The notes beneath the pieces are model-generated. The model did not search any database. It saw only the letters and a program-made list of their open reading frames with translations, and had not been told where the DNA came from. A DNA stretch of 64,000 bases. It comes from SZUA-309 sp965232595 (GTDB lineage Bacteria > Pseudomonadota > Gammaproteobacteria > Pseudomonadales > Azotimanducaceae). Positions 26,288 to 34,798 of the stretch are shown here, in pieces; the stretch's first letter is position 1, and the number at the start of each line of letters is the position of its first letter. The stretch is from assembly GCA_965232595.1 (NCBI GenBank), contig OZ246983.1, positions 4,526,001 to 4,590,000 of the forward strand, in the 5' to 3' direction. Position numbers and translations under genes: made by a program.

Positions 26288-28272
26288 ACACACTTCTCAA
26301 CCATGGGCGCCGGTGTGGGCGTCGCTGGCCGACAGCGGTCGCCTCTTCCCTGTTTGCGCTGGGAACCATCAGCCTGCTGGCCGCGTCGCTGCTGACGAGC
26401 GCGCCGACGTTCGCCGCCACCGCTGACAACGGCAACGGCACCCAGACCTGGAAGATCAACATCAAGAACGCCGACCTGAAGGAGTTCGTTGCTCAGGTTG
26501 CCGCCATTACCGGCAAGACGTTTGTGGTCGACCCGCGGGTCAAAGGCAACGTCACCGTCATCTCCTCCACCTCGATGGACCAGGATGCGGTGTACGCGCT
26601 GTTCCTGTCGGTGCTGCGGGTACACAACTTCATCGCCATGCCGTCCGGCGACGTCATTCGCATCACGCCAAACGCCCAGGGCAAGCAGACACCGGGCCCG
26701 GACGGTGCCCTCGGCGAGATCGCTCCTGAGGAACTGGTTACCCGAGTGATTGCGGCTCAGAACGTGGACTCTGCGGAGCTGGTGAAGATCCTCCGCCCGC
26801 TCATGGCCCAGTACGGCCACCTGGCAGCGGTGGCAGAGCCGAACATCGTCATCGTCAGCGACCACGCGAACAACATCCGCCGGCTCATGGCCATCATCGA
26901 GGAGATCGACGTGGCTGATGAGGACGAGATTGTCCTCGTTCAGCTCGATCACACCTGGGTCGGCACGGTGGTCGCCATGCTGGAACGGGTAGCACCCGAC
27001 CAGATCGGCCAGGGCGCTGCCGGCCCGCAGAGAATCAACATCGTCGCCAACGAGCGCAACAACTCGCTGGTGGTTCGCGGCAAGTCACGGCCGGTGGCGG
27101 AGATCCTCAAGATCATCGCCAAGCTGGATCAACCGGCTACGAATACCGGCTCGACCCGGGTCTTCTACCTGAGCTACGGCGACGCGCCGTCCATCGCGGA
27201 AGTGCTGAACGGCATCCTCACCAACCAGACCGGCGAGGAGGGTGGACAGGATACGCAGATTCAGGCCGACGAGTCGCTGAACGCCATCGTCGTCCGCGCT
27301 GACCGCAGCCGGATCACGGAGATCGAGGAGATCATCGAGAAGCTGGACGTGCGCCGCGCTCAGGTGCTGATCGAGGCCGCGGTGGTGGAAGTATCGATGA
27401 CGGATACCCGGGATCTCGGCGTGGACTTCGCCGCGGTGGATCAGAGCGGCAGCGACAACTCCAGCGTGCCGCTTGTGACAAGCCCGCTCACTGGCGCGAT
27501 CCAGAGCCTGATCGCCGGCGCGGAAGACGACGAAGGCAACGTGGATCTTCTCCGGGGCCTGGTCAGCCTGAACGAGCCGACCCTTGGCGTAGCCCAGATC
27601 GACATGAACGGCGTGACTTTCGCCGCCACCATCCAGGCGCTGCAGACCAACTCGAACGCCAACCTGCTGTCGACGCCGAGCATCCTCACCCTCGACAACG
27701 AGGAAGCGAAGATCGTGGTCGGCAACGAGGTGCCGTTCCGGACCGGCTCCTTCAGCACCACAGGTGATGGCTCGCAGAACCCGTTCACCACCATTCAGCG
27801 GGAGGACGTCGGCCTGCAGCTGACGGTCACGCCGCACGTGCACGACGGCGAGACGGTGCGGCTGGAGGTCTCTCAGGAAATCACCAACATCGTTCCGGAA
27901 GCGCCGATCGGCAACGCCGGTTTCTCCGATGTGGTGACCTCGAAACGGACCATCGAGACCGCGGTGCTGGCGGACGATCAGCAGACCATCATTCTCGGTG
28001 GCCTGATCCAGGACGACGTGACCATCAACGACAACAAGGTGCCCTTCCTCGGCAGCATCCCCGCGCTCGGCTGGCTGTTCCGCAGCGAGTCCCGGTCGAA
28101 CACCAAACGAAACCTCCTCATCTTCCTTCGCCCGTCGGTAATCCGCGACAAGGCTGGCGCAGATTCAATCACGCAACGGAAGTACGACGAGATCTGGGAA
28201 GTGGACATCATCATTCCGGGCGCTGGAGAATCTCCCGGCGCGCCCGCAGATCTGTTCGACGGGCGCAACTGA
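26284..28272 (+). CDS. gspD: Type II secretion secretin
   Basis: Outer-membrane secretin channel of the type II system. The 662-aa precursor has a long signal sequence ending near TFAA (about residue 40), the N0 domain (WKINIKNADLKEF), N1-N3 domains (to about residue 330) and the C-terminal secretin domain with the gate motifs VPFRTGSF and VGLQLTVTPHVHDG, ending with IFLRPSVIRD. Only gspN, gspC and gspD are present here; the next gene is plsB, so the ATPase, platform and pseudopilins must be elsewhere. Confidence 0.97.
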   Translation: MNTLLNHGRRCGRRWPTAVASSLFALGTISLLAASLLTSAPTFAATADNGNGTQTWKINIKNADLKEFVAQVAAITGKTFVVDPRVKGNVTVISSTSMDQDAVYALFLSVLRVHNFIAMPSGDVIRITPNAQGKQTPGPDGALGEIAPEELVTRVIAAQNVDSAELVKILRPLMAQYGHLAAVAEPNIVIVSDHANNIRRLMAIIEEIDVADEDEIVLVQLDHTWVGTVVAMLERVAPDQIGQGAAGPQRINIVANERNNSLVVRGKSRPVAEILKIIAKLDQPATNTGSTRVFYLSYGDAPSIAEVLNGILTNQTGEEGGQDTQIQADESLNAIVVRADRSRITEIEEIIEKLDVRRAQVLIEAAVVEVSMTDTRDLGVDFAAVDQSGSDNSSVPLVTSPLTGAIQSLIAGAEDDEGNVDLLRGLVSLNEPTLGVAQIDMNGVTFAATIQALQTNSNANLLSTPSILTLDNEEAKIVVGNEVPFRTGSFSTTGDGSQNPFTTIQREDVGLQLTVTPHVHDGETVRLEVSQEITNIVPEAPIGNAGFSDVVTSKRTIETAVLADDQQTIILGGLIQDDVTINDNKVPFLGSIPALGWLFRSESRSNTKRNLLIFLRPSVIRDKAGADSITQRKYDEIWEVDIIIPGAGESPGAPADLFDGRN

Positions 28273-28288
28273 CCCGGACCCCCGGGTC
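28271..28288 (+). terminator. GC hairpin at the gspD stop
   Basis: GACCCGG-ACCC-CCGGGTC, a perfect 7-bp stem with a four-base loop, begins inside the gspD stop codon and lies 28 bases before plsB. No T run follows, so this may be an attenuator or mRNA end-protecting structure more than a true terminator. Confidence 0.35.
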
Positions 28289-28315
28289 TGTGCCCGCTAA
28301 CGTCCGCCGCATTGC

Positions 28316-30694
28316 ATGCGTAGGCTGAAAGCCCTCGGATACCGGATCAGCCGCAGGCTGATCGGTTGGCTGGTGAAGCCGCAGCTGGCTGGCACCGAGG
28401 CCGAGCTGCAGCTTGCTACCGAAGCCGGCGGGCAGACGCCGGATGCCGACAACTTCATCTACGTGATGGATTCCCGCTCGCTGTCCGATCTGATCGTCGT
28501 CGATCTGGTCTGCGAGCGACTGGGCATGCCCGGGCCGCTCGAGCCCATCGAGTACTCGGGGCATCGTGAGGAGCGGCGCTTCTTCTTCCTCAACCGCTCG
28601 GCTGGCGGCTGGTTTCGCCGCGACACCATGCAAACCTACTCAGAGCGGATGGTGCGGATCCTCGGCAACGTGGACGAGCGCTGCGAAGCAGCCCTGCTGC
28701 CGGTTGCCGTGTTCTGGGGCCGCGCGCCGCAGAAGGAAGGTTCGCTCTGGCGGGCCATGATGTCCGAGAACTGGTCGGTCACCTCAAAGCTGAAGCGGCT
28801 GGCCAACCTGATTATCAGCCGCAAGTTCATCGTCGTCTCCTACGGCACGCCGATCGCTCTGAAGGAGCTGGCGCGAACGGAAGACAACCGGGTGGTTCGC
28901 CGGGCTGCCAGGCTGCTGCGGGTACGACTGCGGAACCAGCAGGTGGCAACGCTCGGCCCCGATTTTTCGCACCAGCGGACGCTGGCGGACCAGATCCTGG
29001 CCAGCAGATCGGTCCGAGCAGCCATCACCTCCTCCGAGCTCAAGCCCAGCCAGGCGAACCGACGGGCGCGCAAGGCGGTGCAGAGCATCGCGTCGAACAT
29101 GTCGTTTCCGACCATCAGAGTGTTGTCCCGGCTCCTCACCTGGTTCTGGCAGGAGATCTATGACGGCGTGGAGGTGCACGGCATGCCACGCCTGCAGCGG
29201 GTGGCGGAGAGCCACACCATCGTCTACGTGCCGTCGCACCGCAGCCATATCGACTACCTGCTCCTCTCCTACCTGCTGTTTTACCGGGGCCTGATGATTC
29301 CCCACATCGCCGCCGGCGATAACCTCGACATGCCGCTGGTTGGCAGCGTCCTGAGGCGGGGTGGCGCCTTCTTCATGCGCCGCCAGTTCCGCGATGATCC
29401 GATCTACTCCGCCGTATTCTCGGAGTATCTGTATCAGGCCTACCGGCGCGGTCACTGCGTAGAGTTCTTTCCGGAAGGCGGGCGCTCGCGCACCGGTCGC
29501 CTGCTCCCCGCCAGGCTCGGCCTGCTGAAGATGACGCTGGATTGCCATGAGCGTGGCATCCCACGACCGCTGGCCCTGGTCCCCGTGTACTTCGGCTACG
29601 AGAAGCTGATCGAGGCCTCCAGCTACTTGGATGAGCTGCGCGGCAGCGAGAAGCAACGGGAGAGCATTGCCGATATCTTCAGGGGCCTGCGCCTGATCCG
29701 GGACGACTTCGGTAAGGTCGATGTGAACTTCGGCGAGCCGGTCATCGTCGACGACTGGCTCGACCCGGGCCAGGAAAACCCGCCCTTCGAGCTCGGCCAG
29801 GAAGTCATGTTGCGGATCAACGAGGCCGCCTCGGTGAATCCGGTCAACCTGATCGCGCTGGTGACCCTGTCGACCCCGCGCTTCGCCGTCGACGAGGCCC
29901 GGCTGACCGAGCAGATCGACTGCTACCTGGCACTGCTCAGAGCCGACGCGGCCAACCACGACTTCACCATCACCAGCATGAACGGCTCGGAGGTAATCCG
30001 TTACGTCGAGGAGCTGGGGATGATCAAGCGCGAGCATCACGAGTTCGGAGACATCCTCTGCCACGACTCGTTCAACGCCGTGCTGATGACCTGGTACCGG
30101 AACAACGTTGCCCACACGCTTGCCCTACCGGCACTGATTGCCTGCCTGGTTCACCTGCGTCGTCGGCCGCTGAACAAGCTGGCGCTCAGCACCATGGTGG
30201 ACACTGTCTTTCCCTACATCGCGGAGGAGCTCTACCTCCGGGTGGATCCGGCGGCGACGGATCGCTGGCTGACCCACATGGTGGAGCTCGGGCTGCTCGA
30301 GCTGCATCCGACGGGCGGCTACCTGGCGCCGCCAGCAGGAGATCCGAACCAGCACCGCCTGGAGCTGCTGTCGACGATCATTCAGCCAACCCTCGAGCGT
30401 CTGTACATCGTCATCGCGCTGCTGGCCAGCGGCAGCGAGCGGACCCGGGAGTCGCTGCAGGACGACAGCCGGAAGATGGCGCAGAAAATGAGCCGCGTCT
30501 ACGGCCTGAACGCTCCGGAGTTTTTCGACGCCCGGCTGTTCGACCTTTTCGTCGACAAGCTGGTCGCGGATGGAGTGATCAGCGAGCGGGAGGACGGCAC
30601 GCTCAGCCACACGGCTGTGGTCGACGAGGTGCTGAAGGCCGCGCAGGCAGTCATCAACCCGGAGTTCCGCTACGCCATTCTCCGGGAAGGCTAG
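28316..30694 (+). CDS. plsB: Glycerol-3-phosphate 1-O-acyltransferase PlsB
   Basis: Inner-membrane enzyme that makes lysophosphatidate from glycerol-3-phosphate and acyl-ACP or acyl-CoA. The 792-aa length is close to E. coli PlsB (807). It has the acyltransferase block I PSHRSHIDYLLLSY (the HX4D motif), block II FFMRRQF, block III FFPEGGRSRTGR and block IV LALVPVYFGYEKL. It starts with ATG 43 bases after gspD. Its TAG stop shares three bases with the stop of the convergent rsmJ. Confidence 0.97.
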   Translation: MRRLKALGYRISRRLIGWLVKPQLAGTEAELQLATEAGGQTPDADNFIYVMDSRSLSDLIVVDLVCERLGMPGPLEPIEYSGHREERRFFFLNRSAGGWFRRDTMQTYSERMVRILGNVDERCEAALLPVAVFWGRAPQKEGSLWRAMMSENWSVTSKLKRLANLIISRKFIVVSYGTPIALKELARTEDNRVVRRAARLLRVRLRNQQVATLGPDFSHQRTLADQILASRSVRAAITSSELKPSQANRRARKAVQSIASNMSFPTIRVLSRLLTWFWQEIYDGVEVHGMPRLQRVAESHTIVYVPSHRSHIDYLLLSYLLFYRGLMIPHIAAGDNLDMPLVGSVLRRGGAFFMRRQFRDDPIYSAVFSEYLYQAYRRGHCVEFFPEGGRSRTGRLLPARLGLLKMTLDCHERGIPRPLALVPVYFGYEKLIEASSYLDELRGSEKQRESIADIFRGLRLIRDDFGKVDVNFGEPVIVDDWLDPGQENPPFELGQEVMLRINEAASVNPVNLIALVTLSTPRFAVDEARLTEQIDCYLALLRADAANHDFTITSMNGSEVIRYVEELGMIKREHHEFGDILCHDSFNAVLMTWYRNNVAHTLALPALIACLVHLRRRPLNKLALSTMVDTVFPYIAEELYLRVDPAATDRWLTHMVELGLLELHPTGGYLAPPAGDPNQHRLELLSTIIQPTLERLYIVIALLASGSERTRESLQDDSRKMAQKMSRVYGLNAPEFFDARLFDLFVDKLVADGVISEREDGTLSHTAVVDEVLKAAQAVINPEFRYAILREG

Positions 30695-31389
30695 GGCTTC
30701 AGCTGCCCCTGATAGACATCGTAGCGGACGGTGGTGCCCTTCAGGCTCCAGTCCGGCTGCAGGGCAATTGGATCTTTCAGGCGCCGCTTCAGCACCACCC
30801 GCGAGCGTGCGCTTTGCTGGGCCAGCGCTATCAGGCCCGGCTCAAACGGCTCGGCATCAGCCAGCAGAGCGCTGAGGTACTGCATCTTCTTGCCCGGCAA
30901 CGCCTTTTTCCGCCGCGCGGGAAACATCGGATCCAGATAGACCACGTCGTAGTCCGCTCCCTCGGCGAGCAGCCGAGCGCTGTCGTCGAGGCTCGCGGAA
31001 ACGCGTTCGCCCGTCCTGCGGATGAGGTCCTCGAGCAGCGCCCAGAGCATGGGCTCGCGCTCGATGACATGAACGTCGACACCACGCCTGGCCAGAGCCA
31101 GCGCATCCACGCCCAGGCCGCCGGTCGCGTCCAGCAGCCGCAACCCCGGCGCCGGCAACCCGCAGGCGCGACCCAGCATGAAGGGTCCTTTGAGCCGCTG
31201 CTCGATGTCTTTGGGATCAACGCTGATGCCCTGCGCCTCGCCGGCACGGTGCAAACTGAGCACGTCGTCCCTGAAGCTGAGGTAGAACCCGGAAGACGGG
31301 ATCGCGATCCGCTCGATCTCACCCAACAGGTTGGCGATTGCAGCCTCGTCTTCGGCGGCACACACGATGCCGAGCGCTTGAGCCGTCAT
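30691..31389 (-). CDS. rsmJ: 16S rRNA (guanine1516-N2)-methyltransferase
   Basis: SAM-dependent methyltransferase acting on the 3' part of 16S rRNA (E. coli YhiQ). The 232-aa product has SAM motif I DATGGLGVDAL, motif IV YLDPMFP and the family's KGPFMLGRA and ALPGKKMQYLSAL segments. The frame is open far upstream into tsaB, but the ATG at 31389 (MTAQALGIVCA) begins the conserved protein. The upstream ribosome-binding site is weak; it lies 46 bases after tsaB and is probably cotranscribed. Confidence 0.92.
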   Translation of the reverse strand: MTAQALGIVCAAEDEAAIANLLGEIERIAIPSSGFYLSFRDDVLSLHRAGEAQGISVDPKDIEQRLKGPFMLGRACGLPAPGLRLLDATGGLGVDALALARRGVDVHVIEREPMLWALLEDLIRRTGERVSASLDDSARLLAEGADYDVVYLDPMFPARRKKALPGKKMQYLSALLADAEPFEPGLIALAQQSARSRVVLKRRLKDPIALQPDWSLKGTTVRYDVYQGQLKP

Positions 31390-31435
31390 CACCGGGCGAC
31401 AGAAACATCGGCGTCTGCAACCGGGCCACGGCCGA

Positions 31436-32098
31436 TCATCCGGACTTGCGCCAGGGAGAATCACCGCTGAAGTACTCCGGCAGGCCCGCCTCGGCAGGTA
31501 CTGCCAGATCCTCGGCCAGCATGCGCAGGGCAACGTCGAGCAGCGTGCCCGCATCCGCAGCTGGCGCATCCACAGCGCTGCCGAGCCACCAGTCCGGTCG
31601 CTCACCGACCAGCGGCCAATCCGAGGGCACGCCATCGAAGGTCGGTGGCGATTCGCACAGAGCATCGCCCGCCAGTGGCGCCACCTGGTCGCCACGGCGT
31701 TCGTAGGCTGCGAGGTAGTAGAGGTCACGGCGAGAGCGGATGGCGGTGATGACGCCGGCGAGCGCGTCCGCATTTACCGCCGCTTGCGCGAGCGCTTCCG
31801 AGGAAGAGACCCGGACCACGTCGGCGCCGGCAGCCAGCGCAACTGCCTGCGCCGCCGCCGCAGCAATTCTGACGCCGGTGAACGAACCCGGACCACGGCC
31901 GAAAGCCACCGAGTCGATGGCATCGAGCAGCGCCTGGCGACTCAGCCCCGCGTCTTCGCAAAGCAGCTGCAGCATGGGCAGCAGGCGCTCGTTGTGCTTC
32001 TTCTCCACATGCTCGGAGCGTACGAAGCGGTTACCATCCACACACAGGCCGACGGAGCACACCGCTCCGGAAGTTTCGATCGCCAGCAGGTTCGTCAT
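31436..32098 (-). CDS. tsaB: tRNA t6A biosynthesis protein TsaB
   Basis: ASKHA-fold partner of TsaD and TsaE in making N6-threonylcarbamoyladenosine at A37 of ANN-decoding tRNAs. The 220-aa product begins MTNLLAIETSG, with KKHNERLLPML and GRGPGSFTGVRIA, the family signatures. Length is normal. Its ATG is only a few bases from the apparent upstream edge of the divergent moeA, so each promoter must lie in or beside the other gene. Confidence 0.95.
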   Translation of the reverse strand: MTNLLAIETSGAVCSVGLCVDGNRFVRSEHVEKKHNERLLPMLQLLCEDAGLSRQALLDAIDSVAFGRGPGSFTGVRIAAAAAQAVALAAGADVVRVSSSEALAQAAVNADALAGVITAIRSRRDLYYLAAYERRGDQVAPLAGDALCESPPTFDGVPSDWPLVGERPDWWLGSAVDAPAADAGTLLDVALRMLAEDLAVPAEAGLPEYFSGDSPWRKSG

Positions 32099-32184
32099 CG
32101 AGGTATGTTATCCAAGCCGTAGATCTCCAGGAAGCGCTCGCCAGCATTCTCGAGCAGGTATCTGCCGTTGAGGAGGCTGAGCAG

Positions 32185-33321
32185 GTGCCCGTCTCCACGC
32201 TCGCCGGCCGGGTTGCTGCAGAGGACGTTCCGGCACCGGTCAGCCTGCCGCCCTTTCCCAGCTCAGCGATGGACGGCTACGCCTGCCGGCAGGAGGATCT
32301 GCAGGACGGTGCGGCGCTGACGCTGGTTGGCGAGAGCCTTGCCGGCCACCCTTTCACCGGCTCGCTCAGCACCGGCCAGTGCGTTCGAATCACCACCGGC
32401 GGTTCGGTTCCCGACAGCGCGGATACCGTCGTCATCCAGGAGAACACCTCCCGGGAAGCCGATCGGGTCGTCCTGATCGAAGCGCCGGCAGCTGGGGCGA
32501 ACATCCGCGCGATTGGTCATGACGTGACGGCGGGAGATCTGGTCGCCCGCCGCGGCCAGCTGCTGAACCCCATGGACCTTGGTTGGCTGGCGGCCTGCGG
32601 CGTGCCGTCGGTACGGGCGTTCCGGTTGCCCAGGGTCGCCGTGTTCTCCACCGGCGATGAGCTGGTCGAGCCGGGTGGCGGGCTCAGCGCCGGGCAGATA
32701 TACGACTCCAATCGGTTTGCGGTAGCCGCCCTGCTCCGTCGGCTGCCCGCCGAGGTAACCGATCTCGGCATTCTGGCGGATGATCCGAAGCAGATCGAAA
32801 AAGCCATGGCTGAGGCCGCCGCCTCGCACGATCTGCTCATCACTTCTGGAGGCGTTTCGGTGGGCGACGCGGATTACGTGAAAGAGGTGGTGGAGTCCCT
32901 CGGGCGGCTGTCGCTTTGGCGGATGAACCTGAAGCCGGGCAAACCGCTGGCCTACGGCCAGGTCAGAGGCCGGCACTTTCTCGGCCTGCCCGGAAACCCG
33001 GTATCGACGATCGTGACCTACCTCCTGGTCGCCAGGCCCTTGCTGCTCAAGCTGGCGGGAAGCACGGACCGCCCGCCCCTCATCCAGTCGGCCAGGCTCA
33101 GCGAGTCGATTCGCCACAATCCCGGCCGGGAGGAGTACCAGCGGGGAATTCTCTCAGGCGATCCGGATGATCCGTGGGTGGCTGTCTCAGGTGATCAGAG
33201 CTCCAACCGGATGGCGACGTTCAACGGCGCTGACTGCCTGATCAGGATTCCGAAGGAAGCCGGGAACCTGGAGGCAGGTAGCAAGGTGGAAGTGCTGCCC
33301 TTTTACGGCCTGCTGGGGTAG
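32185..33321 (+). CDS. moeA: Molybdopterin molybdenumtransferase MoeA (start uncertain)
   Basis: Inserts molybdate into adenylylated molybdopterin. The 378 residues from GTG 32185 contain SSAMDGYA, VFSTGDELV, IYDSNRF, the MoCF-binding loop TSGGVSVGDADYV and the LPGNPVSTI region. GAGGAG lies nine bases before this GTG. However, MoeA-like sequence (VDLQEALASILEQV) continues in the same frame back to about 32110 with no ATG, GTG or TTG. A GAGG at 32100-32103 sits six bases before an in-frame ATC at 32110, and an ATG at 32105 is one base out of frame. The true start may be a rare ATC, or a one-base loss has occurred there. Confidence 0.93.
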   Translation: MPVSTLAGRVAAEDVPAPVSLPPFPSSAMDGYACRQEDLQDGAALTLVGESLAGHPFTGSLSTGQCVRITTGGSVPDSADTVVIQENTSREADRVVLIEAPAAGANIRAIGHDVTAGDLVARRGQLLNPMDLGWLAACGVPSVRAFRLPRVAVFSTGDELVEPGGGLSAGQIYDSNRFAVAALLRRLPAEVTDLGILADDPKQIEKAMAEAAASHDLLITSGGVSVGDADYVKEVVESLGRLSLWRMNLKPGKPLAYGQVRGRHFLGLPGNPVSTIVTYLLVARPLLLKLAGSTDRPPLIQSARLSESIRHNPGREEYQRGILSGDPDDPWVAVSGDQSSNRMATFNGADCLIRIPKEAGNLEAGSKVEVLPFYGLLG

Positions 33322-33342
33322 CGGAAGGCTCAACGAGGCAGC

Positions 33343-33364
33343 GTGCGCTGGCGCTCGAGCGCAC
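33343..33364. other. Hairpin just after moeA
   Basis: GTGCGC and GCGCAC, 10 bases apart, form a 6-bp stem 22 bases past the moeA stop. It is the first of four stem-loops in the convergent gap between moeA and the histone-like gene. No T run follows. Confidence 0.35.
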
Positions 33365-33396
33365 CAGGATTTGATAGCGAGGAAAGGGACACCGAG

Positions 33397-33413
33397 CCGG
33401 TGGGGACCACCGG
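33397..33413. other. Hairpin in the moeA/histone-like gap
   Basis: CCGGTGG-GGA-CCACCGG is a perfect 7-bp stem with a three-base loop. It is the second of four stem-loops in the 162-base convergent gap. It could take part in ending either transcript, but has no T tract. Confidence 0.4.
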
Positions 33414-33422
33414 CCGGGATCT

Positions 33423-33447
33423 CCTGACAGCAAAGGCTGCTGTCAGG
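33423..33447. terminator. Strong 9-bp hairpin, probable bidirectional terminator
   Basis: CCTGACAGC and GCTGTCAGG form a perfect 9-bp stem around a seven-base loop, between the convergent moeA and histone-like genes. The place suits a shared terminator, though the usual T run is missing on both sides. Confidence 0.45.
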
Positions 33448-33461
33448 TATGCCAGCAGAGT

Positions 33462-33476
33462 CGCCGCTTAGCGGCG
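33462..33476. other. Hairpin next to the histone-like gene stop
   Basis: CGCCGC-TTA-GCGGCG, a perfect 6-bp GC stem with a three-base loop, lies 8 bases from the end of the Lys/Ala-rich gene. It is the fourth of the stem-loops in this gap and may protect or end that mRNA. Confidence 0.4.
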
Positions 33477-33483
33477 GCCGCTG

Positions 33484-33936
33484 CTACCTGCGCTTGGCAG
33501 GCCGTCTGGCTACAGTGCCGCGTCGCTTTGCAGGAGCGCGCTTCTTCGCAGCAGCCTTCTTCTTGGCAGCTGGACGCTTCTTCGCAGCGGTCTTCTTCTT
33601 AGCAGCAGCTTTCTTCTTGGGCGCCGCCTTTTTCTTGGCAGCAGCTTTACGCTTAGGTGCGGCCTTCTTCTTAGCGGCAGTCTTCTTCTTGGCTGCTGCT
33701 TTTTTCTTGGCGGGACGCTTCTTGGCAGCTGCCTTCTTCTTGGCTGCCGGCTTGCGCTTGGCTGCCGTCTTCTTCTTGGCTGCTGGACGTTTCTTAGCGG
33801 CTACTTTTTTCTTCGCTGCTGTTTTTCGCTTCGCGGTTGCCTTCTTGGCGGCCGCTTTCTTCTTGGCGGGTGCCTTTTTCTTGGCGGGTGCTTTCTTGGC
33901 AGCTTTTTTCTTCGCTGCGGTCTTAGCTCTCGGCAT
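33484..33936 (-). CDS. Histone H1-like Lys/Ala repeat protein (AlgP-like)
   Basis: A 150-aa protein made almost wholly of Lys, Ala, Arg and Pro in imperfect repeats of the form KKKxAAKKR, resembling eukaryotic H1 tails, Pseudomonas AlgP and chlamydial HctB. No globular domain is visible. Proteins of this kind bind DNA and may compact the nucleoid; AlgP has been linked to alginate control. The ATG at 33936 is chosen because GAGGAG precedes it; a TTG lies one codon earlier. The upstream 181 bases are AT-richer than the surroundings and probably hold its promoter. Confidence 0.85.
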   Translation of the reverse strand: MPRAKTAAKKKAAKKAPAKKKAPAKKKAAAKKATAKRKTAAKKKVAAKKRPAAKKKTAAKRKPAAKKKAAAKKRPAKKKAAAKKKTAAKKKAAPKRKAAAKKKAAPKKKAAAKKKTAAKKRPAAKKKAAAKKRAPAKRRGTVARRPAKRR

Positions 33937-34117
33937 CAAGAATCTCCTCGGCTATATCAGTTAGCGTTAGTTCCTTAATTTTCCTCTGCCCGTTCGTTCA
34001 CGTGTTACGCGAAAGCTCGTGCAGTGATCTTCGAACCGCGCTCATGTTTCTGGGGAGAAAACGTAAAGCAGCGAAAATCGAGTCGAATGATATGCAAATA
34101 GAACTAAAAAAACACCA

Positions 34118-34765
34118 CTAGTTTCTCAGCGCGGAAACGATTTCCTGCTGTATTTCCTCGACTTTTCCGAGCCCGTTCACAGTTACGTAGCGCAGTTTGT
34201 CACCATCCGCTTTACCGCCGTAATAACCAATCAGCGGTTCGGTCTGATCGCGGTAAACCTGCAGCCGTTCGCGCACGGTTTCTTCCTTGTCATCGTCGCG
34301 TTGAATCAGCGCTTCTCCTGTTTCGTCATCAACGCCTTCTTCCTTCGGCGGGTTGTACTCGACGTGGTAGGTTCTGCCCGAGCCAGGGTGCACGCGCCGA
34401 CCGCTCATGCGCTTGATGATCTCTTCGTCCGGCACCGTAATTTCCAGCACCACCTCCACATCGACGCCAGCGGCAACCAGCGCTTCAGCCTGGACGATGG
34501 TTCGCGGGAACCCATCGAAGAGAAAGCCGTTCCTGCAGTCGTCCTGAGCGATCCGCTCCTTGACCAGGTCGATGATGATCTCGTCGCTGACCAGCGCCCC
34601 GGAGTCCATCACCGCCTTGACGCGCTGCCCCAGCTCGCTGCCTGCGCTGACCGCCGCCCGCAGCATGTCGCCGGTGGAAATCTGCGGCACCTCGAACGCC
34701 TGACAGATGAACTGGGCCTGAGTGCCCTTCCCCGCACCTGGCGGGCCAAGCAGGATGATCTTCAT
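34118..34765 (-). CDS. adk: Adenylate kinase
   Basis: Interconverts ATP + AMP and two ADP in the cytoplasm. The 215-aa long-type enzyme has the P-loop GPPGAGKGTQ (residues 7-16), the AMP-site FDGFPRT and a LID (about residues 122-160) that lacks the zinc cysteines, as in E. coli. GGAGCAAACTAA precedes the ATG. A run of seven T on the minus strand follows the stop, which may help end transcription, but I see no strong stem. Confidence 0.98.
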   Translation of the reverse strand: MKIILLGPPGAGKGTQAQFICQAFEVPQISTGDMLRAAVSAGSELGQRVKAVMDSGALVSDEIIIDLVKERIAQDDCRNGFLFDGFPRTIVQAEALVAAGVDVEVVLEITVPDEEIIKRMSGRRVHPGSGRTYHVEYNPPKEEGVDDETGEALIQRDDDKEETVRERLQVYRDQTEPLIGYYGGKADGDKLRYVTVNGLGKVEEIQQEIVSALRN

Positions 34766-34798
34766 TTAGTTTGCTCCTTATCTGGACGTATCCGAAAT

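Noticed and set aside
31390..31773. N-terminal extension of rsmJ into tsaB
   Set aside because: Basic Arg/Ser/Pro-rich shadow of tsaB; the family sequence starts at MTAQALG.
33484..33936. CRISPR-like repeat array
   Set aside because: The repeats are in-frame Lys/Ala codons of variable unit length without unique spacers or cas genes nearby.
33449..33964. Phe/Ala/Leu-rich open frame on the plus strand opposite the histone-like gene
   Set aside because: The apparent membrane protein is only the reverse reading of Lys/Ala codons (AAG/GCC read as CTT/GGC).
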